Shown here: positions 17,053 to 26,556 of the stretch, piece by piece
Numbering within the stretch: the first letter of the stretch is position 1
Layout of the letters: the number at the start of each line of letters is the position of its first letter
Assembly: GCA_965228695.1 (NCBI GenBank)
Contig: CBDDIB010000002.1
Span: 1,302,001 to 1,366,000, forward strand
Source: JAJFJD01 sp965228695
GTDB lineage: Bacteria > Pseudomonadota > Alphaproteobacteria > UBA8366
DNA: 64,000 nucleotides
Direction of reading: 5' to 3'
Program-made: the position numbers and the translations under genes
Notes under the pieces: model-generated
Databases searched by the model: none
The model's input: only the letters and a program-made list of their open reading frames with translations
What the model was told of the DNA's origin: nothing

Positions 17053-20000
17053 TCACACCGGTGAGATCCGGCATAACAAAGTCTTCAGGTTGGTCTGGTC
17101 CGAAATCGGGTCGCGCTGCGTCTTGTCGGTCAGGAAGTTGACCGACCGCCACGGATGGAACGGCTGCCGCTCGCCCCAGCCGATCGGGATGAAGACCGCG
17201 GTCGGCCGGATACCCGCATGCAGCCAGGCGACCGCCTCGATCTCGCCGTGCGAGGTTTCGATGCGGACCCGCGCGCCGTCTTCGATGCCGTGCTCCTTGG
17301 CCCGGTCCGGATGGATTTGCACGTAGAGGTCGGGCCACATTTCCTGCGCCTGCCAGAAGTAATGCGTCCAGCTGTGGAAATGCGGCGCCGGCGGCCGGCC
17401 GGTAACCAGTTCCGTATCGAAGCCTTGCGCCCGCAACTCGATACCGGGCGACCGGTTGCCCGGCGGCACGATCTCGCCCTTGTTGGCATGGGTGGGCACC
17501 TTATAGAAGGGCGACAGCACGCTTGCGGTATCGTCGCCCTCTACCCGCTGGATATAGGGCAGGTCCATCAACTGCTCGCGCTCGCTATAGAATTCCGGCA
17601 CGGCGGACAGGCCGAGCGTCGTGAACTTTTCCTCCAGTTCCGGCGTCCAGAATTCGAGCTGGCCGCTGGGTGTGGGGAAGCGCGTTCCTTCCGGCTTGCC
17701 GACGGCCGTGGTTCCTTCGAGGTAGAGCGTGTCCTGTTCCGGCGCATCCTCGGTCGCGACCGGAAAGCGCACCCAGCGGTAGGGTGTCGAATGCAGCCGC
17801 CGCTGCGTGACGCCGCGCAGATGATCGTTGTCAATGCACATCTCGTCCCAGAAAACGGCGGAGTCCTTGTATTTCTCCTTCAACACGTCGTCGAAGCCGA
17901 ACCGCTTGCCCAGTTCGATCCAGATCCAGCCGTCGGGCTTGGCGTCGCCGGGCGGGTCGATCATGCGGTCGATCCAGACGACGCGGCGGTCGTCGTTGGA
18001 GCGGCCGATCTCGCCCTTTTCGATCCCAGCGGCGGCGGGCAGCACGTAGTCGGCAAAGGCGGTGGTCTCGTTCGGGAAGAGTTCGATATGCACCAGCAGG
18101 TCGAGCGCCAGGAGGGCGTCGCGGGACTCGTCCTGATCGGGCCATTGGCCGAGCGGATTGTTGCAGGCGATCATCGCCTTCAGGGGGTACGGCTTCCCCT
18201 GGCGCATGGCCTCCGTCCAGCCCACCGGGCTTTTCCGGATCATCGGCCGTTCGATCTCGGGCCGGCGGTCGGCGGGCGCGTTCGCCGCGACGGGCGGGCC
18301 GGCGGACATGTTGAAAAAGGCGCCGCCTCGGCGGCCCCAGTTGCCGGTAATGGCCATCACATACATGAGCGTGCGGTTGGATTGCACCGAGTTTGTATGT
18401 TGGTTGACGCCGCGGCTGGCGAACATCACGCAGCCGTCGGCGCCCGCGATCTCTTCCGCGAGGCGGCGGATGTCGTCCGCCGGAATACCGGTGATCGGCG
18501 CGGCCCAGTCGGCGGTGTATTCCTTCTCGACGATCTGGTCGCGCCAGTTTTCCCAGCCGAGCACCCAGTCGTCGCAGAATGTCACGTCATGCAGGTCGTT
18601 CGTGAGGATGTGATGGGAGAGGGCGAGGCCGAGCGCCATATCCGTTCCCGGACGGATCGGCAGCCAGCGGTCCGCCTTGCTCGCCGTCACCGTCAGGCGC
18701 GGGTCGACCACGACCATCTTCGCCTTGTTACGGATGCGCCAGTCGTTGACCATGCCGAAATAGACCGGCCGCGTCTCGCCCTGATTGTCGCCGATATAGA
18801 CGTAGAGTTCGGCGCTGCCGATGTCTTCGGGCGTGTAGCTGTTGCCGCTGCCGATGGTGCCCTGCGTCATCATGTAGGACAGATTCTTGCCGGCGGCGCA
18901 GAACGGGTCGGTGCCCTCGAAGTTATGCGTGCCCCACATCTGGGCGAACAGGCGCGAGTAGCCGTTCTTGGTCAGAATGCCGGTTCGCGTCCCGACATAG
19001 AGCGCCAGCGCTTCCGGGCCGAATTCGTCGCGTACCGAATTCAATTTTTCGGCGATCTCGTCGAGCGCCTGATCCCAGCCGATCGGTTCGAACTTGTTCT
19101 CGCCGCGCGCGCCGACTCGCTTGAGCGGCTGCGTCAGGCGTTTTTCGTTGTGATAGAGCTGCAGCGTCAGTTGCGACTTCGGGCAGACCTTGCCTTTCAG
19201 AACCGGGTCCGTGTCGTTGCCGGTCACGCGGACCAATTGGTCCCCCTTGAAATGAAACTGGGTGCTGCAGCAGTTGAAGCAGAGATTGCAGCCGCCGGGC
19301 TCCATCCGGTCGGCGGTGCGGTCCTCGCGCGGCTGGCCGTAGGGATAATCCGCGCCGGCTTCCGCCACCGATTCCTTCGCCGCGGCGGATTCCATGAAGG
19401 CGGGCGGCGTGCGGCCGGCAACCGGATCCTGGTCATGCGCCAACGTTCCGAAAGCATCGGATTCGGGACGCGGGATGCGGTCCAGATAGACCGTGCCCGG
19501 GCCCATCAGGAAATGGTCGTTGTCACGAATCGTGCGGTCTTCCGCCAGCGCCATCGCCACCAGATCCTGGCGCTCGCCGAAGCTGATGGCGTGTCCGGGG
19601 CAGACGCTGGCGCAGGCAGGGTCCTGGCCGTTCGCGCGGCGGTCGGTACAAAGATCGCATTTCACCGCGTGATGGCCGACGGCGTCGTAGCCCATCGCGC
19701 CGTAGGGGCAGGCGATGACGCATTCGCCGCAGCCGGTGCAGCGGTCCTCGTTGACGCGCACCACGCCGGTCACGGGGTCTTTCTCGATTGCTTTCGGATT
19801 GACCGGGCAGGCGCGCAGACAGGCAGGGCGGTCGCAGTGTTGGCAGGTGACAGTCAGAAAATCGAGCGCGGGCGCGGACTCGTTGCCGAGCCAGACCACC
19901 TTGTTGCGGTACTCGCCCGGGCCGAGGCCGTGCTCCTGCTTGCACGCGACTTCGCAGCTCTTGCAGCCGATGCAGCGTTCCAGGTCGATCATCAACGACA

Positions 20001-20055
20001 GGCGGCCGTCGCCGCTGCCCGGCATTCCATCTACCATTGCGTTATATGCCACCAT
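17053..20055 (-). CDS. Fusion of four-cluster ferredoxin and molybdopterin oxidoreductase catalytic subunit
   Basis: This protein of about 1000 residues joins an N-terminal NrfC/PhsB-type electron-transfer module to a bis-MGD catalytic subunit. The first about 190 residues hold four cysteine clusters (C28-x2-C31-x2-C34-x3-C38, CQHCDRPACLRACP, CTGCGECVIACP, CDLC...CASVCP). The Mo part begins near 255 with its own [4Fe-4S] motif (CNLCFNC), followed by KVCPKSQ and TDPFCAAGKN, whose Cys is a candidate Mo ligand, and ends with a dinucleotide-binding beta-barrel. There is no twin-arginine signal, so it appears cytoplasmic. ATG 20055 and ATG 20037 are both possible; both overlap the upstream membrane gene. 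The substrate is unknown. Confidence 0.85.
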   Translation of the reverse strand: MVAYNAMVDGMPGSGDGRLSLMIDLERCIGCKSCEVACKQEHGLGPGEYRNKVVWLGNESAPALDFLTVTCQHCDRPACLRACPVNPKAIEKDPVTGVVRVNEDRCTGCGECVIACPYGAMGYDAVGHHAVKCDLCTDRRANGQDPACASVCPGHAISFGERQDLVAMALAEDRTIRDNDHFLMGPGTVYLDRIPRPESDAFGTLAHDQDPVAGRTPPAFMESAAAKESVAEAGADYPYGQPREDRTADRMEPGGCNLCFNCCSTQFHFKGDQLVRVTGNDTDPVLKGKVCPKSQLTLQLYHNEKRLTQPLKRVGARGENKFEPIGWDQALDEIAEKLNSVRDEFGPEALALYVGTRTGILTKNGYSRLFAQMWGTHNFEGTDPFCAAGKNLSYMMTQGTIGSGNSYTPEDIGSAELYVYIGDNQGETRPVYFGMVNDWRIRNKAKMVVVDPRLTVTASKADRWLPIRPGTDMALGLALSHHILTNDLHDVTFCDDWVLGWENWRDQIVEKEYTADWAAPITGIPADDIRRLAEEIAGADGCVMFASRGVNQHTNSVQSNRTLMYVMAITGNWGRRGGAFFNMSAGPPVAANAPADRRPEIERPMIRKSPVGWTEAMRQGKPYPLKAMIACNNPLGQWPDQDESRDALLALDLLVHIELFPNETTAFADYVLPAAAGIEKGEIGRSNDDRRVVWIDRMIDPPGDAKPDGWIWIELGKRFGFDDVLKEKYKDSAVFWDEMCIDNDHLRGVTQRRLHSTPYRWVRFPVATEDAPEQDTLYLEGTTAVGKPEGTRFPTPSGQLEFWTPELEEKFTTLGLSAVPEFYSEREQLMDLPYIQRVEGDDTASVLSPFYKVPTHANKGEIVPPGNRSPGIELRAQGFDTELVTGRPPAPHFHSWTHYFWQAQEMWPDLYVQIHPDRAKEHGIEDGARVRIETSHGEIEAVAWLHAGIRPTAVFIPIGWGERQPFHPWRSVNFLTDKTQRDPISDQTNLKTLLCRISPV

Positions 20056-20804
20056 GTTATGTCGCCACCGTCGGCGACGTATCCGGCGAAGAAAGTCACG
20101 GTGATCACGTGAATGATCAAGCCGATCACGAATAGATAGGCGAGCGCAAGATGCGCGGCCCGCCAATAGGCCTGCTGCGGCGGCACCATGCGCCGTGTGC
20201 CGATGATGTCGCGTTCCGCCCGAACCAGTTTCGCATAGTCGGCCGACAGGCGCGGATGGCGCAGCCAATGGGACAGAGTCAGCGAAAAAATGCCCTCCTG
20301 CGCGTTCGGGTCGAGCCGGCGCAGCAGGTCCGATTTCCGGTCTATAACCGCCCGAAGCCGGTCGCGTTGTCCCGGGGGAAGCGGGCCGAAATGGCCGTAT
20401 TTCTCCCCAAAGGTGCTGGAAACCCGGCGGCTGAGCCAGATTCGCGCGTAGACGCCCAGCACGATCAATCCCAACAGCGCGAGGAACAGCAGCGCCGGCG
20501 GCCGGCGCAGATACCCCGCGGAATGGATCACGACCAGCACCGTTCCGAGACAGGACGCAATGATATGCGCGTTGAACCAGAAGGGCGGCGACCCGCCGCG
20601 CCCGGCGCGTTTGACCAGGACGAACACCGCCGAGACGAGCAGCAGGAGCGCGCCGAAAACACCGCACAGGTAGAGAACCGGGCTTCCCGGTGTTTTGAGG
20701 TCCTCCGGCAGAAACGTCCGGGCGACGGCGTAGATCAAGATGACCGCGGCTAATGCCGCGACAAGAGTACCGAGCGTACGGTTACTGATATCCGGTCGGC
20801 TCAT
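20031..20804 (-). CDS. Cytochrome-b-like / ferric-reductase-like membrane anchor subunit
   Basis: This 257-residue protein has about five membrane helices. Pairs of histidines lie on helices (FNAHIIAS and VVIHSAG in the middle, RAAHLAL and LIIHVIT at the end), the arrangement expected for two b hemes. A charged cytoplasmic loop of about 75 residues lies between the helices. ATG 20804 is preferred; an upstream in-frame TTG (20858) adds 18 residues. Its 3' end overlaps the start of the ferredoxin-Mo fusion gene, so the two proteins are almost certainly partners, with the membrane protein exchanging electrons with the quinone pool. Confidence 0.72.
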   Translation of the reverse strand: MSRPDISNRTLGTLVAALAAVILIYAVARTFLPEDLKTPGSPVLYLCGVFGALLLLVSAVFVLVKRAGRGGSPPFWFNAHIIASCLGTVLVVIHSAGYLRRPPALLFLALLGLIVLGVYARIWLSRRVSSTFGEKYGHFGPLPPGQRDRLRAVIDRKSDLLRRLDPNAQEGIFSLTLSHWLRHPRLSADYAKLVRAERDIIGTRRMVPPQQAYWRAAHLALAYLFVIGLIIHVITVTFFAGYVADGGDITWWHITQW

Positions 20805-21317
20805 GGGTGATTGCGGTTCATTATTGTTGATTGGCGCGGGCAGGCGATGCCGATCCAAGGAAGGGGTGCTGGTTTTTATGTTACCACAGACGGTCTCTTT
20901 GCCTACTGCCCGCCGATGCGCCCAATGTAGGGCCGATGTCCCTCATCGGGATCGGATGCGGCCGGCAACGTGCCGCGCGTCGCTGCCCCTAAATTGAGCA
21001 GCCTCCACGGATATTTTCTGACTCGTACAAAAATTAGGCGCTTGTTGCGCCTCAAAATCAATGTCGCTCCCGCCGCCGATAATTGGCGGGGCCCGGTTGT
21101 GGTTAGCCAAGTTTTTGTGTTTGCGGTGATATTCGTGATTTTCGGCTAACGCGATGACAAATTCTAAGCCATGGCACGCATGCTGCAATCGGGTTTAGAA
21201 TGAAGCGACTCTCTAGAAGGTTGCATACGCGCGCCTTTACTTCGGGCGCACTCAAGAAAAGCAAGACATCCCGGGAGGGAATCCGACAGTCAAAACAATC
21301 ACAGGGAGTAACAAGAA
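20805..21317. other. 513-bp intergenic region upstream of the ABC transporter operon
   Basis: I see no supported gene. It contains a CCCGCC / GGCGGG inverted repeat with a ten-base loop (21069-21090) and a GTTAGCC / GGCTAAC pair (21102-21108, 21144-21150). The stretch around 21090-21160 is more AT-rich than its surroundings and probably carries the promoter of the operon starting at 21318. Confidence 0.45.
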
Positions 21318-22973
21318 ATGTCTCCAGAGAGACCTTCGTTGAAGAAGCAGACGTTCGTTCGCCGCTTGCGAAGGGCGTCGCTAGGTATCCTTGCCGTCAC
21401 CGCGGCTGCCGGACTTGGCACGCAATCGCTCCACGCGGCGGAAAAGGTTCTGCGCGTTGCTATGACCGCCGCGGACATTCCGATCAATATCGGCCAGCCC
21501 GACCAGGGATTCGAAGGATTCCGGTTCATGGGCTACATGCTCTACGACACGCTGGTGCTTTGGGACCTGTCCAAAGACAAGGAATCGGCGAAGCTCGTAC
21601 CGGGGTTGGCGGAGAGCTGGACGGTGGATCCGAAGAACAGCAAGCGTTGGGTCTTCAAGCTGCGCAAGGGCGTGAAATACCATGACGGCAGCGATTTCAC
21701 CGCCGATGACGTGGTTTGGAATTTCCAGAAGGTGCGGAACCCGAAGGCGCCGCAATACGAAGCAAAACAGGCGGCGCTCGTCGCCGTTCGCATCCCGGCG
21801 CTGGACCAGGTCAATAAGATCGACGATTACACGATCGAAATCCTGACCAAGGCGCCCAGCGCCTACGTTCCCTATCAGGTCAGTTTCTGGTTCATGTCGA
21901 GCCAGGAACATTGGGAGAAGGTCGGCAGTTGGGCCGAGTTCGCCAAGAGCCCGTCCGGGACCGGGCCGTGGAAGTTCGTCAGCCAGACGCAACGCGCCAA
22001 GGTGGAGATGGCCGCCAACAAGAACTATTGGAATCCGCAGCGGGTGCCGAAGGTTGACCGCGTTATCCTGCGCCCGATTCCGGAGCCGTCCGCCCGCGTT
22101 GCGGCGCTGTTGTCCGGGCAGGTGGATTTCGTGGAAGCACCCCCGCCCGACGCGGTGCCGCGCTTGAAATCCGCCGGGATGAAGATCGTCACGAATGCGT
22201 ACCCGCATAATTGGGCGATCAAACCGAGCCGCATCAAGGGCTCGCCGTGGAACGATCTACGCGTTCGCAAGGCGGCGAATCTCTGTATCGACCGTCAGGG
22301 CATGAACAAGATGCTCGGCGGCCTCAGCGTGCCGGCCGAAGGCCATGTTCCGCCGGGCGATACCTGGTTCGGCACGCCGAAGTTCAAGCTCGGGTACAAG
22401 CCGGACGAGGCGCGTAAGCTGATGGCGGACGCCGGGCACAGTGCCGACAAGCCGCTGACGGTCAAGATCGCGATTTCGACCAGCGGATCGGGCCAGATGC
22501 AGCCCTTGCCGATGTTCGAGTTTCTGCAGGCGAATCTCAACGAGTGTCACTTCAAGGTCGAGGCCGAGGTTATGGAATGGAATGCGCTGACCGCCTTCCA
22601 CCGCAAACCGGCGAACGACAAGATCGCCACGTCGAAAAACGTGAACGCGGTGATCGTCAGCCACGCGTTGCAGGATCCCTACAGCGGGTTCGAGCGGTTC
22701 TTCCTCAGCTCGCGGATTTCGCCCGCCGGATCGAACTGGGGCATGCTAAAGGAACCTTTCTACGACGAAATGCTCGCCAAGGCGGCGAACACATTCGACG
22801 CGGAAAAGCAGAACGCGATCCTGCGCCAGGTTCATGAGCATGCGGTCGACAATGCGCAATGGATTTGGGTCACCCATGACGTGAACCCGCGCGCCTTGGC
22901 TCCGCATGTGAAGGGCTTCGTGCAGGCCAAGAGCTGGTTCCAGGACCTGACGCCGATCTCGATCGAGAAATAG
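21318..22973 (+). CDS. ABC transporter substrate-binding protein, family 5 (peptide/nickel/opine type)
   Basis: This 551-residue SBP of cluster C has a signal peptide with several Arg, then hydrophobic core and cleavage near residue 40 (LHA). The mature part matches DppA/OppA-like proteins: LYDTLVLWD, LAESWTVDP, WVFKLRKGVKYHDG and DDVVWNFQK near 60-140, and a family-typical GTGPWKFV. It would bind a peptide-like or amide solute. It is the first gene of a five-gene run (SBP, two permeases, AtzG-like, amidase), suggesting that the imported compound is the amidase substrate. AGGGAGT precedes the ATG. Confidence 0.9.
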   Translation: MSPERPSLKKQTFVRRLRRASLGILAVTAAAGLGTQSLHAAEKVLRVAMTAADIPINIGQPDQGFEGFRFMGYMLYDTLVLWDLSKDKESAKLVPGLAESWTVDPKNSKRWVFKLRKGVKYHDGSDFTADDVVWNFQKVRNPKAPQYEAKQAALVAVRIPALDQVNKIDDYTIEILTKAPSAYVPYQVSFWFMSSQEHWEKVGSWAEFAKSPSGTGPWKFVSQTQRAKVEMAANKNYWNPQRVPKVDRVILRPIPEPSARVAALLSGQVDFVEAPPPDAVPRLKSAGMKIVTNAYPHNWAIKPSRIKGSPWNDLRVRKAANLCIDRQGMNKMLGGLSVPAEGHVPPGDTWFGTPKFKLGYKPDEARKLMADAGHSADKPLTVKIAISTSGSGQMQPLPMFEFLQANLNECHFKVEAEVMEWNALTAFHRKPANDKIATSKNVNAVIVSHALQDPYSGFERFFLSSRISPAGSNWGMLKEPFYDEMLAKAANTFDAEKQNAILRQVHEHAVDNAQWIWVTHDVNPRALAPHVKGFVQAKSWFQDLTPISIEK

Positions 22974-22980
22974 CGTTGTA

Positions 22981-23014
22981 GACCGGCCGGCGGTGCATCG
23001 GCGCGCCGCCGGTC
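22981..23014 (+). terminator. Intercistronic hairpin after the ABC binding-protein gene
   Basis: GACCGGC and GGCG (22981-22992, one bulged C) pair with CGCCGCCGGTC (23004-23014), starting eight bases after the stop and followed by GGGATTTTC. It is the same type of structure as those after the two TAXI binding-protein genes and probably adjusts the SBP-to-permease ratio. Confidence 0.6.
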
Positions 23015-23053
23015 GGGATTTTCACGAAATCGGTTTCGGCAGGGGGACCGGCC

Positions 23054-24004
23054 TTGCTTATCTACATTCTGAGACGACTGCTGTATGTCATTCCGATCGC
23101 GCTCGGCGTGACCGTCGTTTGTTTCTCGTTGGTTTATATCGGCCCCGGCGACCCGCTCAGCTCAATCCTCCCAGAGGATGCGCCGCAGGAAGTCGTCGAC
23201 CGCATCAAGGCGGAATACGGCCTCGACAAGCCACTGCCGGTGCAATACGCGGTCTGGCTGGGCAAGGCGCTGATCGGCGATTTCGGCACGTCGATCGTGA
23301 CCGGTCGGCCGGTCCTGGTCGAACTCGGCCCGTCGCTGGTCAACAGCCTGATCCTCGCGATCGGCGGGGCGATGCTCGGCTTCATCGTCGGCGTGGTGCT
23401 GGGCGGACTGGCGGGTTACTACCATGGCCGCCCGGCGGACCGTATGTTCACCGCGCTCGCGATCACCGGCGTCAGCGTACCGCATTACTGGCTCGCCATC
23501 GTTCTGGTCATCATCTTTTCGGTCGAGTTGGCCATCCTGCCGTCGCTCGGCATGACCGCCAGCGGATCGACCGAGTTCACCTTCTCCGCCGAGAATTTCC
23601 GGCATCTCGTCCTGCCCGTCATCGCCTTGTCGGTAATCCCGGCGGGCATCGTGACGCGGACGGTGCGCGGTGCGGTGGCCGAGCTTCTCAACATGGAGTT
23701 CGTCGAGGCGCTCCGCTCCAAGGGATTGAGCGAAGCCAAGGTGATCAAGCATGTCACCAAGAACGCGGCGCCGCAGGTGCTCGCGGTGATGGGGCTGCAA
23801 CTTGGGTATCTGCTCGGCGGTTCCATCCTCATTGAGACGGTCTTCGCCTGGCCCGGAACCGGGCTGCTTCTGAACAACGCGATTTTCTCGCGCGATATCC
23901 CGGTATTGCAGGGGACGATCCTGGCGCTCGCCTTGATCTTCGTCGCCTTGAACCTGACCGTCGACATCGTGCAGGCGACGCTCGATCCGCGGATCAAGCG
24001 GTAA
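23054..24004 (+). CDS. ABC transporter permease, DppB/OppB type
   Basis: This 316-residue inner-membrane permease has six predicted membrane helices. It opens with the standard LIYILRRLLYVIPIALGV, has GDFGTS before the second helix and the EAA loop around 212-235 (VEALRSKGLSEAKVIKHV) that docks to the ATPase. Translation starts at TTG 23054, with AGGGGG ten bases upstream; there is no better start. It pairs with the permease at 24038. Confidence 0.92.
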   Translation: MLIYILRRLLYVIPIALGVTVVCFSLVYIGPGDPLSSILPEDAPQEVVDRIKAEYGLDKPLPVQYAVWLGKALIGDFGTSIVTGRPVLVELGPSLVNSLILAIGGAMLGFIVGVVLGGLAGYYHGRPADRMFTALAITGVSVPHYWLAIVLVIIFSVELAILPSLGMTASGSTEFTFSAENFRHLVLPVIALSVIPAGIVTRTVRGAVAELLNMEFVEALRSKGLSEAKVIKHVTKNAAPQVLAVMGLQLGYLLGGSILIETVFAWPGTGLLLNNAIFSRDIPVLQGTILALALIFVALNLTVDIVQATLDPRIKR

Positions 24005-24037
24005 CCGCCGGCACCTACACATGGGACACGAACCGCC

Positions 24038-24937
24038 ATGACCACAACCGCCACGCCCGCCGACGACCGCGCCGAAGCGCCGGCCTTCGTGGCCGCGCGC
24101 CGGGGCTATTGGGGCAGCGTCTTCACGCGGCTGAGCCATGATCCCATCACCATCGTCTGTGCGGTGATCGTGATGGCGATTCTGCTCGCGGCCATTTTCG
24201 CGCCGTGGATCGCGCCGCACGATCCTTATAAGACGAGCATGCTCAAACGGTTGGCGCCGGTCGGGACGGACGGTTTCCTGTTGGGCACGGACGAGTTGGG
24301 TCGTGACATGCTGACCCGACTGATCTACGGCGGGCGGGTTTCGCTGTTCACCGCGATCGCGCCGGTTTTCACGGCTCTGGTGATCGGCGGCACCCTCGGC
24401 ATCGTTGCCGGATTCGTCGGCGGCCGGGTCAACATGATCATCATGCGAACCACGGATGTCTTCTACGCCTTCCCGTCGATCCTGCTCGCGATTGCGATAT
24501 CCGGGGCCTTGGGCGGCGGCATCCTCAATGCCGTCTTGTCGCTGACCTTGATCTTCGTGCCGCCGATCTGCCGTGTTGCGGAAACCGTCACGACGCAGGT
24601 GCGAAATCTGGATTTCGTCGCGGCGGCGCGCGCGACACCGGCGGGCACGTTCCGAATATTGCGTGTCCATGTCTTGGGCAACGTGCTAGGGCCGGTGCTC
24701 ATCTATGCCTCCAGTTTGGTCAGCGTCAGTATCATCATCGCGTCGGGATTGAGCTTCCTCGGTCTCGGTGTCACGCCGCCGGAAGCGGACTGGGGTTTGA
24801 TGCTGAACACGCTGCGGCAGTCCATCTATGTCGCGCCGCTGAACGCGGCCTTGCCCGGCGTGATGATCTTTGTGACGGGCATGTGCTTCAATCTCATGAG
24901 CGACGGCCTGCGAACCGCGATGGACGTCAAGCTTTAG
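24038..24937 (+). CDS. ABC transporter permease, DppC/OppC type
   Basis: This 299-residue permease has an N-terminal cytoplasmic tail of about 40 residues, six helices, the family hallmark LGTDELGRDMLTRLIYGGR near 85-102 and the EAA loop FVAAARATPAGTFRILRVHV. It forms the heterodimeric channel with the 23054 product. ATG 24038 follows the previous stop by 33 bases. The gene is followed after 11 bases by the AtzG-like gene, so the permease and amidase genes are one transcription unit. Confidence 0.92.
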   Translation: MTTTATPADDRAEAPAFVAARRGYWGSVFTRLSHDPITIVCAVIVMAILLAAIFAPWIAPHDPYKTSMLKRLAPVGTDGFLLGTDELGRDMLTRLIYGGRVSLFTAIAPVFTALVIGGTLGIVAGFVGGRVNMIIMRTTDVFYAFPSILLAIAISGALGGGILNAVLSLTLIFVPPICRVAETVTTQVRNLDFVAAARATPAGTFRILRVHVLGNVLGPVLIYASSLVSVSIIIASGLSFLGLGVTPPEADWGLMLNTLRQSIYVAPLNAALPGVMIFVTGMCFNLMSDGLRTAMDVKL

Positions 24938-24948
24938 GGAAGATTGCA

Positions 24949-25158
24949 ATGAGCGACGATAAGACGGAAATCTCCGCCGAAGACTTCGAGCAACTCGCCG
25001 CCGCGGCAGGCCTGACGCTTGACGACGCGGAGAAGGTGCGGATGCGCGAAGGGTATATCGGTTTGCAGACGCTGTTGGCCCGGCTGCCCGACGATCCGGA
25101 CATGGCGGACGAACCGGCCGCCGTGTTCCTGGGACCGTCGTCGCGGGCGGTCCGATGA
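24949..25158 (+). CDS. AtzG-like small protein (DUF4089), amidase partner
   Basis: This 69-residue acidic protein is rich in helix-forming residues, with AEDFEQLAAAAGLTLDDAEKVRM at its core. It matches the small GatC-like proteins such as AtzG, which bind and stabilise an AtzE-type amidase. The family assignment comes from size, helix pattern and its position immediately before an amidase gene. Its stop overlaps the amidase start by four bases (ATGA), which indicates translational coupling. The overlap and the 1:1 partnership known for AtzE-AtzG support a complex. Confidence 0.82.
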   Translation: MSDDKTEISAEDFEQLAAAAGLTLDDAEKVRMREGYIGLQTLLARLPDDPDMADEPAAVFLGPSSRAVR

Positions 25159-26540
25159 CGGACCTGCATTACCTTACGATCACCGAGGCGGGCAAACGGA
25201 TTCGCACGGGCGACCTTAAGAGCCGGGATCTGGTCGAAGCGAGCCTCGCGCGAATCGAGGCGACCAACGACACGCTGAAGAGCTTTATTACCATCGTGCA
25301 GGGCGATGCGTTGACGGCGGCCGAGGAAGCGGACCGCGACATTGCCGCGGGCGGCTGGAAGGGTCCGTTGCACGGCGTGCCGCTGGCGCTCAAGGATATT
25401 TATGCCACGGCGGGTGTGCGGACGACCTGCCATTCGCGGCTGCTGGAGAACAATATTTCCGACGCCGATGCGGTCTCGGTGGCGCGGCTCAAAGCGGCGG
25501 GCGGCATCGTCGTCGGCAAACTGTCGACGCACGAGTTCGCCTTCGGCGGTCCGTCTCACGACCTGCCGTGGCCGGCGGCGCGCAATCCGTGGAACCTGGA
25601 TCACATTCCGGGCGGTTCGTCGAGCGGGTCGGGCGCCGCCGTCGCGTCCGGGCAATGCGCCGGCGCGATGGGGTCGGATACCGGCGGATCGATCCGCAGT
25701 CCGGCAGGAGTGTGCGGAATCGTCGGGTTGAAACCGACCTACGGCCGGATCAGCCGGCGCGGCATCTATCCGTTGAGTTGGACGCTCGACCACGCAGGAC
25801 CGATGACCCGCACGGTGGAAGACTGCGCCCACATGATGCAGGCGCTGTCTGGCTATGATGCCGAGGATCCGGGGTCGGTCGATACGCCGGCACCCGATTT
25901 CGCGATGGCGCTGGCCGAACCCGGCACCGGGTTGCGCGTCGGTGTCGCCCGCGGGTGGTTCGACGGCGCGGATGCGGAAACGCTGGCGGCGCTCGACAAT
26001 GCGATCGGCCTCCTAAGGGACGCCGGGCTCGCCGTGCAGGATATCGAATTGCCCGACATTCGCGATTTCCACGCCTGCGGGCGTCTCATCCTTCTGAGTG
26101 AGGCTTACACCATCCATCGCAAGACGCTGGCGGAGACGCCGGAGAAATACGGCGAGTACTTCCGCGACCGTGCGCGGCTGGGCGCTTTCATCAGCTCCCG
26201 CGACTATCTGGAATCACAGCGAATGCGCCGGCGGCTCACCGACGCCATGACGGTGGCGATGGGGAATGTGGATATCCTGTTGACCGCCAACCAGTACGGA
26301 CCCGCCGAATCCTTCGCCGACTCGAAACGATCTTTCCCCTTCTTCGGCAAACCGTATCCGACGATGCCGTTCAACGTGACCGGGCAGCCGGCGTTGACGC
26401 TCTGCGCCGGTTTCTCCGACTCGGGCTTGCCGATCGGATTCCAGCTTGCTGGTAAGGCATTCGAGGATCACGTCCTTCTGCGGGCCGGGCACGCCTTTGA
26501 GACGGCGCGGGGCGATCTCGGCCGCCGACCCCCGATCTAA
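25155..26540 (+). CDS. Amidase-signature-family enzyme, AtzE/GatA-like
   Basis: This 461-residue amidase has the Ser-cisSer-Lys triad. The Lys lies in LALKDIY near residue 78, the cis-Ser in GGSSSGSGAAVASG near 155, and the nucleophile in GSDTGGSIRSPAG near 180. It belongs with AtzE (carboxybiuret hydrolase) and GatA-like amidases. True GatA is unlikely because no GatB is nearby and it is coupled to a DUF4089 protein and an ABC transporter. It would hydrolyse the amide compound imported by the adjacent transporter. It ends 17 bases from the convergent ATPase gene. Confidence 0.88.
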   Translation: MTDLHYLTITEAGKRIRTGDLKSRDLVEASLARIEATNDTLKSFITIVQGDALTAAEEADRDIAAGGWKGPLHGVPLALKDIYATAGVRTTCHSRLLENNISDADAVSVARLKAAGGIVVGKLSTHEFAFGGPSHDLPWPAARNPWNLDHIPGGSSSGSGAAVASGQCAGAMGSDTGGSIRSPAGVCGIVGLKPTYGRISRRGIYPLSWTLDHAGPMTRTVEDCAHMMQALSGYDAEDPGSVDTPAPDFAMALAEPGTGLRVGVARGWFDGADAETLAALDNAIGLLRDAGLAVQDIELPDIRDFHACGRLILLSEAYTIHRKTLAETPEKYGEYFRDRARLGAFISSRDYLESQRMRRRLTDAMTVAMGNVDILLTANQYGPAESFADSKRSFPFFGKPYPTMPFNVTGQPALTLCAGFSDSGLPIGFQLAGKAFEDHVLLRAGHAFETARGDLGRRPPI

Positions 26541-26556
26541 CCCACGCTATTGCCGC

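Noticed and set aside
17155..20112. Antisense ORF of 985 codons opposite the molybdoenzyme fusion
   Set aside because: It is a shadow of a certain gene; no domain pattern is visible and composition is unlike real proteins.
20056..20667. N-terminal extension of the molybdoenzyme frame by about 204 codons
   Set aside because: The upstream part overlaps the cytochrome-b-like gene in another frame and is Arg/Ala-rich without domains; ATG 20055 gives the normal ferredoxin start.
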